Positions 41,160 to 49,885 of a stretch of DNA of 64,000 nucleotides are shown piece after piece. The notes beneath the pieces were generated by a model. It was not told the origin of the DNA and made no database searches. It saw nothing but the letters and a program-made list of their open reading frames with translations. Both the position numbers and the translations under genes were made by a program. The stretch spans positions 1-64,000 of the forward strand of contig JAQMWT010000340.1 of assembly GCA_029834535.1 (NCBI GenBank). Direction: 5' to 3'. The DNA comes from Chrysophaeum taylorii (Eukaryota; Sar; Pelagophyceae; Pelagomonadales; Pelagomonadaceae). Each line of letters starts with the position of its first letter. Position 1 is the first letter of the stretch.

Positions 41160-41663
41160 ATGGCACACATGATGAGGAAGATGATGATGACGACCCGGCA
41201 GAGCGCGATGAGGGCCGCTCTCCGCAGGCCGTACCACCAAAAGGTCGTGGACCACTTCGAGAAGCCGAGCAACGTCGGCTCCCTCGATAAGAACGATCCC
41301 AACGTCGGAACAGGCCTCGTCGGGGCTCCCGCCTGCGGGGACGTCATGAAGCTCCAGATCCGGGTGGACGCCGACGGCAACATCGTCGAGTCTAAGTTCA
41401 AGACCTTTGGGTGCGGCTCGGCGATCGCGTCGTCCTCGGTCGCGACCGAATGGGTCAAGGGCCGGAACGTCGACGACGCCACCAAGATCACCAACAAGGA
41501 CATCGCGGCCCACCTCAACCTTCCCCCGGTCAAACTCCACTGCTCGATGCTCGCGGAAGATGCGATCAACGCGGCCATCGCTGACTACAAGAACAAGAAG
41601 AAAGGGGCTGTCGAAAGCGCGGACGACCACCGTCTCGAGGCGGCCGCCGTCGCCGCCGCGTGA
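41160..41663 (+). CDS. ISCU: Iron-sulfur cluster assembly scaffold ISCU
   Basis: 167 residues from the ATG at 41160. An N-terminal Met/Arg-rich part (RKMMMTTRQSAMRAALRRPY) is a mitochondrial transit peptide. The core has all landmarks: KVVDHFEKPSNVGSLD, GAPACGDVMKLQI (first cluster-ligating Cys), FKTFGCGSAIASSS (second Cys), the LPPVK chaperone-binding motif and LHCSMLAEDA (third Cys). The C-terminus has a short Lys-rich and Ala-rich extension. The protein assembles [2Fe-2S] clusters with the cysteine desulfurase NFS1 and passes them on with HSC70/HSC20 in the mitochondrial matrix. Probably its own promoter in the 92 bp after the carrier gene. Confidence 0.97.
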   Translation: MAHMMRKMMMTTRQSAMRAALRRPYHQKVVDHFEKPSNVGSLDKNDPNVGTGLVGAPACGDVMKLQIRVDADGNIVESKFKTFGCGSAIASSSVATEWVKGRNVDDATKITNKDIAAHLNLPPVKLHCSMLAEDAINAAIADYKNKKKGAVESADDHRLEAAAVAAA

Positions 41664-41686
41664 CGATCCACGAGTGGTCCGCTTTT

Positions 41687-41891
41687 TGTGTGTGTGTGTG
41701 TGTGATTCCCGGTTCGTGGCAGACTGAGCATTTTTTTTAGTCGCGCGGAGTGCCCCCTTCGAAAGTCCACTTCCTCTGCTGCATTATGTACTGTATACTG
41801 TGTTGCGTACTTTATGCGACTTTTCTTCTACAAGCGCCGACTATGAATGAATGAATGAATGAATGAATAAATCAATCAATCAATCAATCAA
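41687..41891. repeat. Microsatellites after ISCU: (TG)n, (TGAA)n, (ATCA)n
   Basis: (TG)n at 41687-41703, (ATGA)n at about 41843-41870 passing into (ATCA)n up to 41891. Confidence 0.9.
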
Positions 41892-42734
41892 CGCGGGGTG
41901 CCAGCCTTGCCATCAGATTGGAACGGTGTGTGTGGGGGCACGAGGAATAAAAAGGTGGTTAATCCGTGTGTGATGGAAATTCAGTTAAAATGCGATCGGC
42001 GTTATCGGAGAGTGCGCTGGTGATCTCGAGCCGCAGGTGTTAAAACAAAACCACCACCACCACCACGCATTGTCTCCCTTCTTCTTCTTCTCCTCGCGCT
42101 CATTCCTTGCTGTACACGCTCATATCTTTTTGCTCCAATAACACCTGCGTCCGCTTGTTTGTCTACGTCTTCGCCGTCGTCGACCTCCCTGCCGCCCATG
42201 TCTAGACTCTAGGAGCCCTTCTCTCTCTCTCTCGCTATGTTCATGCTTACACTTACCTTCCCCTCCGACAACAGGAAGCATGCCGAGATCAGGTGGATAC
42301 CGGCAAGCAAAAAAAGAGCTAGGGGCAGCGGCCGCCGTCGCCGCGGTCCCGAGGGCTGTGCGAAGACCGCTTCCAGGTGGGGGAGGACACACACACGAAG
42401 CCCCCCCCCCCACAAGGACGACATTTTGGCGCAGGGGGGTCGGCGACCCCCGCCCTGGAGCTTGTCAGTATCGCAGGGGGGCCTCGGACAGCCCCTGCGG
42501 GAGACAGTCTAGCATTGACAACTCTCGGAGTTAGCTCTCTACGCGCCAGGAGCGCATTCGGGGAGAAGACCAACATCGTTCCAGAAACAAGGTTCTCGTC
42601 GACAAACAGGCGTTCGTGGGGGGCTGAACACGCCAAGTTAGTGATAGTTTTCGGCGCAATCACCGACTGGTTGGTTCGTGTGGCTGGGCGCCGACTAATT
42701 TTGTGTCAAGAAGATAGGGGGGTAAATAAGAGTG
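41892..42734. other. Intergenic region, no supported gene
   Basis: Holds a (ACC)n stretch near 42047-42065, a (CT)n stretch near 42214-42233 and a C-rich run near 42400-42412. Plus and minus frames overlap without known domains. It contains the upstream region of the ALG6-like gene. Confidence 0.5.
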
Positions 42735-44327
42735 ATGTCTAAGGCCCACAAGGCGCTGGCGTCGCGGGCCCTCCTCAAGCAGCAGGGAAAACGTTTGCAT
42801 CGTTTCGACTCGGATTTCCAAAGAGGAGGAGGGGTCGGCGAGCACGGTACGGCGGCGTCGCGGACTTTGGTGCGGCGCGCGCTGGAGGGGCCCCCGCTTC
42901 CCGCGGCGATGCAGCGATTCGACAGCGCGGACTACTTTAGTTGTCGCGAATCAGCTGCAGAATCCGACGAGAATTGGGTGTGGTGGGTCGTGGTCGGCTT
43001 GGTGGTGCGGCACGGCGTCTCGTTGCACGGGTATTCGGGCGAAGCGACGCCTCCGCGCTTCGGGGACTACGAGGCGCACCGGCACTGGATGGAGGTGACC
43101 ATAAATAAGGAAATAAAGGAGTGGTACACGTACGACACCGAATACTGGGGGCTCGACTACCCGCCCGTGATGGCGTACGTCGAGTACGCGTTGGGCCTGG
43201 CTTCGCGCGTCTTTGATCCGGCGTCGGTCGAACTCGACGCGTCGCGAGGATACGAAACTCTAGCCCACCGTCGCTTCATGCGCTTCACCGTGCTCCTCGC
43301 CGACACCCTTTTTGTTGGGGCCCTCGGATCCCCGGCGGCCCTGCTCTCGCCGGCACCGATTTTGGTCGACCACGGCCATTTTCAGTACAATTGCCTTCCG
43401 CTAGGATTGAGTCTCTGGGCGGCCAAGTTATTCTCGACCGACCGACCCTTAGCCGCCGCGGCCTGCTTCTGCCTCGCCCTCAACTCCAAGCAGACCGCCT
43501 TGTACTACGCCCCCGCGGTCTTCTTCGAGGTCCTGGCGCGCGCGCGCTCGGCGAAGGCCGTCGCGAAGGTCGCCGTCGTCGCGCTTCTCTCGTTTGCCGC
43601 GATTTGGGCGCCCCTCGGCGACGGCGTCCTCGCTGCGCTCCGCCGTTGCTTCCCCGTCGAGCGCGGGGTATTCGAGGACAAGGTGGCCAACCTCTGGTAC
43701 GCAGCCCAGGTTGTGTTCCGGGCCCGCGACGATCTCGACGCGACTCTTATTCTCAAACTCGCGACGATCGCGACGGGACTAGCGGCCTTTCCCGTACCCG
43801 TGCTCCGGGCGATCAAGCGTCGGAACGACTTCCACGGCTTCCTCCTCTCCCTCCATTTGTCGGCCCTCGCTTTTTTTCTCTTCTCCTACCACGTCCACGA
43901 GAAAGCCATCCTCGTCCCGCTCGCCCCTCTCCTCCTCCTCGACGACGCCTCCGTTTATGCCTGGTATCGAGATCTTTTCTCGCTCGCGGCCGCCGTCTCC
44001 ATCTCACCCCTCTTATTCTACGAAAACCTCGCTCTCCCCTACGCCGCTACTATCGCCTTCTTCTCCCTCGTGATTTCTCCTCGAAACAAAATCGTCCGTT
44101 CGCTCCTCGTCGCGCTCGCCCCGCTCCACGCACTCCCTCTCCTCTTCCCCCCCCCCGCCCGCTACCCCGACCTCTACCCCGCCCTCACCAGCCTCTTCTT
44201 CGCCCTCCTCTTCTCCTTTGCCTTCGCGATCCTCTTTTTCCACGAGCTCCACCACCTCTTTTACTTTGCCACCCCTCGCCGAGACACCTCGAGACACCTC
44301 CTCAACTCGAAAAAAAAGCTCCTTTGA
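42735..44327 (+). CDS. ALG6/ALG8-type dolichyl-phosphate-glucose glucosyltransferase (GT57)
   Basis: 530 residues from the ATG at 42735. ALG6/ALG8 blocks: LHGYSGEATPPRFGDYEAHRHWMEVT, YWGLDYPPVMAYVEY, VDHGHFQYNCLPLGL and FSYHVHEKAILVPLAPLL, with about ten hydrophobic helices between and after them. These ER membrane enzymes add glucose from dolichyl-phosphate-glucose to the lipid-linked oligosaccharide for N-glycosylation; WGLDYPP with the DYEAHRHWME block favours ALG6. The first ~60 residues are not part of the family and carry two related motifs, HRFDSDF and MQRFDSADYF; the latter resembles the phosphosite motif of endosulfine/ARPP-19 proteins. Whether that is a real fused domain or chance is open. 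Confidence 0.9.
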   Translation: MSKAHKALASRALLKQQGKRLHRFDSDFQRGGGVGEHGTAASRTLVRRALEGPPLPAAMQRFDSADYFSCRESAAESDENWVWWVVVGLVVRHGVSLHGYSGEATPPRFGDYEAHRHWMEVTINKEIKEWYTYDTEYWGLDYPPVMAYVEYALGLASRVFDPASVELDASRGYETLAHRRFMRFTVLLADTLFVGALGSPAALLSPAPILVDHGHFQYNCLPLGLSLWAAKLFSTDRPLAAAACFCLALNSKQTALYYAPAVFFEVLARARSAKAVAKVAVVALLSFAAIWAPLGDGVLAALRRCFPVERGVFEDKVANLWYAAQVVFRARDDLDATLILKLATIATGLAAFPVPVLRAIKRRNDFHGFLLSLHLSALAFFLFSYHVHEKAILVPLAPLLLLDDASVYAWYRDLFSLAAAVSISPLLFYENLALPYAATIAFFSLVISPRNKIVRSLLVALAPLHALPLLFPPPARYPDLYPALTSLFFALLFSFAFAILFFHELHHLFYFATPRRDTSRHLLNSKKKLL

Positions 44328-44800
44328 CGACGATATTATATTTCATCATCATCATCATCATCATCATCGTACAAGAAGAAGACGAGTGGCCTTTTATTTT
44401 GCAAGAAGACGACGACGACGACGACGACGACAAAAAAACCGCCGCGGACGCTGACGCTGAGCTTGGTTTTTGTTTTGCGGGTGTGGACGACCGTCGTTCT
44501 AGCACAGGAGGTGTGAACTAATAATGCCCACGGTGTGTGCAGCGCGGATCGCCAGTTTGCTGTGTCTCTCTCCTCCGGCGCTTGAAGACGACAAAAGCAA
44601 ACCGTGGTTCTTGTCTTGTCTTGTCTTGTTTTGTCTGCGAGCGAGGAGGAAGAAGCATTCGGGCGAGGGCGTCGACCATCGAGGGAGGTCGGAGCCACCA
44701 GTCGACAGTCGGTCCTATGCCACGTGGCAGCATCCCAAGCAGGATATGTATCGACATCATTTAAGATCCTCGCTGGGATTTCGACGATGACGAAAGCAGA
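44328..44800. other. Intergenic region with trinucleotide repeats
   Basis: (ATC)n at 44343-44368 and (GAC)n at 44407-44431, then (TCTTG)n at 44611-44630. The rest has no recognised gene and includes the upstream region of the CDC14 gene. Confidence 0.6.
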
Positions 44801-46276
44801 ATGATCCCCGGACTGCCAGGCGAGGTCGCCGAGGCGGCAGAAGTGCGACTGCTCATTCCTGACCGGTTGGCGTGGTGCTGCGTGCCCGAGTCCATCCTCG
44901 AGAAGCACAAGGCGTGGTTCGAGGAACAGCCGGCGTACTTATCTGTGGACACGACCCTAGTCTACGAGCAATTCTTTGCCGATTTTGGACCGCTCAGCTT
45001 GGGGTGCACTGTCACGTATTGTCGGCTCGTCGAGAGGCTCCTCGAAGAGGCAAAGACAAGGGGCGGCGGACTCGTCGTGCACTACTGCAGCAGCCACAGG
45101 CACCGTCGGACGAACGCCGCCGCTTTAGCTTGTCTTTATGCCGTGATGGTTCTCGGCAAGCCCGCGCACGACGCCTACGAGCCGTTTGTTGGGATCGAGC
45201 CGCCCTTCCAGCCGTACCGCGACGCGGCGTTCGGCGTATGCACGTTCCCGTTGCTCGTCGTCGACGTGCTTCGCGCCGCCGAGCGCGCGATCGCCAACGG
45301 ACATTTCGATTATCGGACCTTCGACCTCGAGCAGTGCGAGACCCTCGAAAAGATCCACAACGGCGACGTCTCGTGGATCGTGCCGGGCAAGTTCGTCGCG
45401 TTCTCGGGTCCGCTCTCGCGCCGTCGCGACGTCGGCAACGGAAAGCACGCGCTCGCCGCGAGCGACTACGTGAAGCTCTTCCGTCGCCTCGGCGTCTCGT
45501 GCGTCATTCGCTTCAACAAGCCCGTCTATTCCTCCCTTCTCTTCACCAACGCCGGCATCCGCCACGTCGACCTCTACTACGAGGACGGCACCAACCCGCC
45601 GCCCCAAATCCTCCACCGCTTCCTCCAAATTTGCGAAGACCACCCGCACGGCGCCATCGCCGTCCACTGCAAGGCTGGCCTCGGCAGGACCGGCACCAAC
45701 ATTGCAGCCTACCTCATCAAACACTTCAACTACACGGCCTACGAGGCGATCGCGTGGCTCCGCCTCTGCCGCCCCGGCTGCGTCATCGGCCCTCAGCAGC
45801 ACTTCGTCAAGGACATCGAGCCCGCCCTCGTGCGCGACGGCAGGCTCTTCCGCGAACAGCAGCACCACCACCAGCCGCAGGTATCAGGACGACATCACGA
45901 ACAGCAAATCCAGCTCCCGAGGCGGGTCGAGTGGACCGCGGCGCCAGTGGACGACCACCAATGGAGGCGGACATCGCCCTTGCTCGCGGTTGCAAGCGCC
46001 GAGGCACGAGAGCGGCACGCGACGCCGCTCTCCTCGCGTCAGTTTCCCGCCGCGCCTACTCCCGGCAGTCGAGGTCCGCGAATGCCGGACGCGGGCACGC
46101 GCGCCGCGTACTCCAAGAGGCCTTTCTCCTCGTCCCCGAGACTGGCGCCACCGCGCTGCGGCGGCGACTTCGTCTTGCGAGGTGGTCCCCAACCGGTTGG
46201 CGGTGTTAAGAAGAATGCCTTGCTTCGGAGACAGCGGCTCCCGCCGCCGCCGAGCACCGCTGTCCCTAGCGGCTGA
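44801..46276 (+). CDS. CDC14: CDC14-family dual-specificity protein phosphatase
   Basis: 491 residues from the ATG at 44801. The N-terminal half is the inactive DSP-A domain with ADFGPLSLGCTVTYCRL. The catalytic half has VPGKFVAFSGPL, a VIRFNKPVY block, the signature loop AVHCKAGLGRTGTNIAAYLIKH with its CX5R, and EAIAWLRLCRPGCVIGPQQHF, specific for CDC14. From about residue 365 the tail is low-complexity, rich in Ser, Pro, Arg and His, and may hold regulatory or localisation signals. CDC14 removes phosphates from Ser-Pro sites made by cyclin-dependent kinases, acting in mitotic exit, cytokinesis or ciliary functions. Confidence 0.95.
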   Translation: MIPGLPGEVAEAAEVRLLIPDRLAWCCVPESILEKHKAWFEEQPAYLSVDTTLVYEQFFADFGPLSLGCTVTYCRLVERLLEEAKTRGGGLVVHYCSSHRHRRTNAAALACLYAVMVLGKPAHDAYEPFVGIEPPFQPYRDAAFGVCTFPLLVVDVLRAAERAIANGHFDYRTFDLEQCETLEKIHNGDVSWIVPGKFVAFSGPLSRRRDVGNGKHALAASDYVKLFRRLGVSCVIRFNKPVYSSLLFTNAGIRHVDLYYEDGTNPPPQILHRFLQICEDHPHGAIAVHCKAGLGRTGTNIAAYLIKHFNYTAYEAIAWLRLCRPGCVIGPQQHFVKDIEPALVRDGRLFREQQHHHQPQVSGRHHEQQIQLPRRVEWTAAPVDDHQWRRTSPLLAVASAEARERHATPLSSRQFPAAPTPGSRGPRMPDAGTRAAYSKRPFSSSPRLAPPRCGGDFVLRGGPQPVGGVKKNALLRRQRLPPPPSTAVPSG

Positions 46277-46524
46277 CGTCCATCTCCTTGTTAAAAAAGG
46301 TTCAAGAAGCACCACGATCAATTTTGTTCTCGAGAAGTCCATTATAATATACTTCAAGGCTCGCGCCCTTTTATTACATAAAATCGCCACGGTCGTCGAC
46401 GCGGAGTGGGTTGTCGAGAACACACCTTTACGTGCGAAACAAAGGCATCGCGTGATGAATTGAGGTCTCGGCTCCAAAAAAAAAAGGAGGGTCGACGAGG
46501 AGCGACGGAATGTGGTGCACATTT

Positions 46525-46875
46525 TCAGCCCCCGAGATTTGGGGCTCGCAGTCGATAGCTGCAATCGAGGACGTCCTCGTGGGCGAGCGGCTCTTGGGGC
46601 TCGATGACGATATCCTCGAGCTGTTGAGGGACGTCGAGGTACCACGCTTGCTGTTGCAGTTCTCCCTCGTCGCCTATATCCTGCGCCTGAATTCGTTGGT
46701 TGATCTCGTGGATCTCCTCATAAGTCAGTGGCGCTTCTGGTACCGGCCAAGACCCGAGGTCCTCCTCCTCGTCGTCGAGGTGAATGCTAATCGGAACAGG
46801 CTCCGTTGGTACGTTGTGCTGCTCCCACACGCGTTGGACATCAACGTCGATTCGTTTCTCCCACAAATCGGTCAT
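46525..46875 (-). CDS. Possible small acidic protein, unknown
   Basis: 116 residues from the ATG at 46875; the frame is open to 46917 upstream. The sequence is acidic with IHLDDEEEDLG and LTYEEIHEINQRIQAQDIGD, and looks like a natural protein, whereas the antisense frame of similar length does not. A distant likeness to RPA-interacting protein (a basic N-terminal helix, acidic middle) came to mind but is too weak to name. It might be a single exon of a larger gene. It lies convergent to CDC14. Confidence 0.4.
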   Translation of the reverse strand: MTDLWEKRIDVDVQRVWEQHNVPTEPVPISIHLDDEEEDLGSWPVPEAPLTYEEIHEINQRIQAQDIGDEGELQQQAWYLDVPQQLEDIVIEPQEPLAHEDVLDCSYRLRAPNLGG

Positions 46876-46920
46876 AATGCTCTCAAAGAGTGCGCAGCGC
46901 AGGCGAATTTTAGGCAATAA

Positions 46921-47856
46921 TTTAACTTTCCTACATCTTGAACTTATTATGGACAGAAGAGTGGTTTAGGATTCGCCACGAGAAGTTGAAGTTTCGTTGC
47001 TTTTTGCAGTCGGCCGACGATCTATCTATCTATCCGACACTTTGTAGGAGGGTAAGGGAGTTGTTAACCGACTTGGGCGTTGTGGTCGCAGCCAGATATA
47101 GATGACTGGCGCAGGACTCGCTGGACAACCGCGCGGGGACCGCATTCGATACTTGCTTGTGAAAGAAAGTCACGGATTTTGGTTCGAGTTTGTGGTCTGA
47201 AATAAAATTAGTCGCCTGTGATGATGTGCGCACGAGACCTATGACCGGTGCAAAGATGAACACCACCCCCATGTCGAACGAGTTTTCTCTTCGCGGCGCA
47301 CATCACGTTTTAGAGAAAGGAGAGTTTCTGTTGTCGCGAGGACGGCTGAGGCACGCACCGTCCTCGTGATGAACAAAAATGAACGCAGGACGCTCCGGGA
47401 TAATCTCGTGATACCACTCGCGTCGTCTTCGTCCTCGTGGGGTGGTCTTCCCACCGTGCTTGTCCACGTTGTCCAACAGGCAGGCAGCCTGGGCAGCGAG
47501 CACCACGCCTCGAGCGCCCGTTGTCAGAGGCTGCTGCGTTTATAGAAGAGCTTCTGTCGCATCGGAGCGCGGCGAACAACAGCGTCTGGGGCCGACGTCT
47601 TTGACGACGACTTTGACGACAACTCCCTCCGCGTGCAATGGCGGCGGGAATAGGGCCAGCGGCGCGGAAGTGACGTAGGGCGCCCTGTAGAAACCAAATC
47701 CCGCCGGTGTCGGATACGAAGAAGCCGACTCTCGTTGGAGAAACCAAAATAACGGACGGCACTTCCTCGTAAAGCAAAGCACGCGCGCGGTGGTTAAAAA
47801 TTTGAATAAAAGACGAGCCTACCGCGTTACGCCAGGGCGTGGGGTGGATGTGTGGT
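46921..47856. other. Intergenic region, no supported gene
   Basis: Contains a short (ATCT)n at about 47020-47033. Minus-strand frames at 47030-47272 and 47310-47915 are not protein-like. The right end is the 3' side of the glyoxalase gene. Confidence 0.5.
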
Positions 47857-48638
47857 TTACTTTGAGTTGTCCTTGTACCCTGCTCCTCCTTCGAGGGGGG
47901 TGTCGAGGCAGTCAATGGGCTTGGTGATCATCCGGCCTTGGGGGAGGATCTCGATGAGGTAGCCGTCGGGGTCCTTGATGAAGGCGAGGCCTGGAAGAAA
48001 GAATGATAAGGTCCGAGAAAAAAAGACGCACCTTTCATGCCACCGCCGTTTGGTGACTTTGAGAAGGGGACGCCCATTTTGTGGAAGCGGTCGCAGGCCT
48101 CGTAGACGTCGGGAACCGTTATTCCGAGGTGACCAAAGCCGCCCTTAACCTTTTCGCCGTTGCTTGTGCCCGTCGCGTCGGCGTTTCCCGTGTTGTACAT
48201 GTTGCCCTCGGTACCCTCGGAGCCGTGGTTCCACGTGAGCTCGACGCAGCCGGGGGTGGTCATGCAGAGCTTCCAGCGTTCGTCATGGTCCTCGGGTACG
48301 ACGTCGACGCCGTGCGCCACAAAGTAGACCGAAAAGCCCCACTGGGGGAAGTCGCGGTGCATCAGGAGCTTGAAACCGAGAATTTCGGTGTAGAACTTGA
48401 GCGAGGCTTCGGGATCTTTGACTCGAATCATCGTCTGTTGCATCATGAACGGTTTTGTCTCCGCGGGCTGTTGCTTGGAGAAGAAGGGGGTTGGATCGAA
48501 GGTCACGAGCGTCGACATGTGCAACGAGGGGCGCCGGAATGGGGTCAAGACCGAGAGGCGCCGGCTCGGGATGAGAGAACTGAATGCGAGGGCCCGCGAC
48601 GACGCAAGAATCAGGCCAGAGGGAACCAGAAGACGCAT
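47857..48638 (-). CDS. GLO1: Glyoxalase I (lactoylglutathione lyase), two exons
   Basis: Exons 48032-48638 and 47857-47990 with a 41-nt GT-AG intron (47991-48031). Joining them gives 246 residues and restores the family C-terminus: NGGGMKG runs into LAFIKDPDGYLIEIL, whose Glu is a metal ligand. Reading through the intron loses this. The start (MRLLVPSGLILASSRALAFS, then SRRLSVL) looks like an organelle targeting peptide. The core has MMQQTMIRVKDPEASLKFYTEILG, WGFSVYFVA, VELTWNHGSEGTEG and GFGHLGITVPDVYEACDRF. The enzyme turns the methylglyoxal-glutathione adduct into S-lactoylglutathione. Single-copy domain length is as in plant and fungal enzymes. Confidence 0.95.
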
Positions 48639-48756
48639 CGAGGTCCGTTGAGTACGTTCCCCGCCTTGAACTCAACATCATCTCTAAGCACGCCGCGTAA
48701 ACAACAAACGACAACAACGCGTCTTATGTCCAACAGTAGTGGTTGAGGTTGAACTC

Positions 48757-48862
48757 TCAATCGTCCTCCTCGTCGTCCTCCTCGTCCTCGTCGTCGTCAT
48801 CGAAGCCCGCGTGGTGGTGGTGGTCGTCGTCGTCGTCGTCGTCGTCGTTGAAGTAGTCTTGA

Positions 48863-48901
<39 letters not shown>

Positions 48902-49749
48902 ATGTGGTCGAAACGAGAGTAGTCGGTGGAGAAGCGGCGAAGGCTGCGGCAGAACGGGATGGGTGAGTCCGAAGAGGCGGGATTTGGTGCCGAGTCCGAG
49001 GATGGAAGGGGGGCGGGCCGGTCGGGGGGGCTCGCTGCAGGGTCGTCGAACCAGTCGAACTTGCAGAGGTGGAGGATGTAGAGGACGCAGTCGCCGGGGA
49101 GGCCTTGCCAGCCCATGGCGAGGGAAGAAAAGGCGGCCGAAGCGCCGCGCTGGAAGTGAGTTGAGAAGGAAGCGTGGATCCGGGGTCGCCAGAGGGTATA
49201 GCGTGCGCCGTAGGAGAGCTGGCCGACGAAGGAACGGCGGCGGCGCCAAGGGGAGCCCCACCAGGGACCGACGTTGGAGAAGGGTTCCGAGGCGAGGTGG
49301 GCGACGCCGCTGAGGACTTGGATGAGGTCGTCATCGTGGGTGACCGCGGCTCTCTGGTTGTCGTAGACGACGCCCTCGTCGCCGTCGTCGGCGGAGTGGA
49401 CGTAGACGCCGTAGGTTCGTCCGGGCGCGAGGACGAGGGGTTTGTCTAGGGCAAGTTTTGCGAAGTCGCGCCACGAGCTCGCGACTTTGTGGCGGTAGGC
49501 CATTTGCCAGTCCTCGGGGGCGAGCTCGCGGCCGTTGTAGCCGCCCTCGCAGCACCAGACGCTCATCTTGCCGAGGCCGCCGCGGACCGAAATGGCGTCG
49601 ACCACCACTGCGCTCACGGGTCGTTCCTCCTTGACCCTCAGGTTGAACATGATCCCGCAGAAGGTGTGGTCCTCGTGGTCTTCGGTTTCGACGGTGAACG
49701 AGTCGTGGACGAGGCGGTCGGCCTCTTGCTGGAGGACGAGGCAGGCCAT
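48757..49749 (-). CDS. PHR-like beta-sandwich protein with F-box-like motif and acidic tail
   Basis: 330 residues. Residues ~25-200 read as a beta-sandwich domain of the PHR type: CGIMFNLRVKEERPVSAVVV, then RTYGVYVHSADDGDEGVVYDN and FVGQLSYGARYTLWRP. Similar proteins of unknown function occur in many copies in diatoms and oomycetes, as I recall. Residues ~218-236 (WQGLPGDCVLYILHLCKFDWF) resemble an F-box, which would link it to SCF ubiquitin ligases; this is inference. The last ~60 residues are Asp, Glu and His, encoded by GTC/GAT trinucleotide repeats (48770-48900) likely to vary in length. Divergent from the VPS13-like gene by 136 bp. Confidence 0.75.
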
Positions 49750-49885
49750 TTCTTCTTTCTTTCTTTCTTTCTTTCCCCTGGGTGGAGTGCAGTTTTTAGT
49801 TTTTGTTTTAAGGAGCGGCGGGTAAGGTTTGGGAGGAGGAGTTGGTTCTTCACGCCTTCTCAGGCGTGTTAGTTAGTTGGTTGTT
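49750..49885. promoter_or_regulatory. Short bidirectional promoter region with (TTTC)n
   Basis: 136 bp between divergent ATGs of the PHR-like and VPS13-like genes. A (TTTC)n tract at 49752-49776 adjoins the PHR-like start. No further signals identified. Confidence 0.45.
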
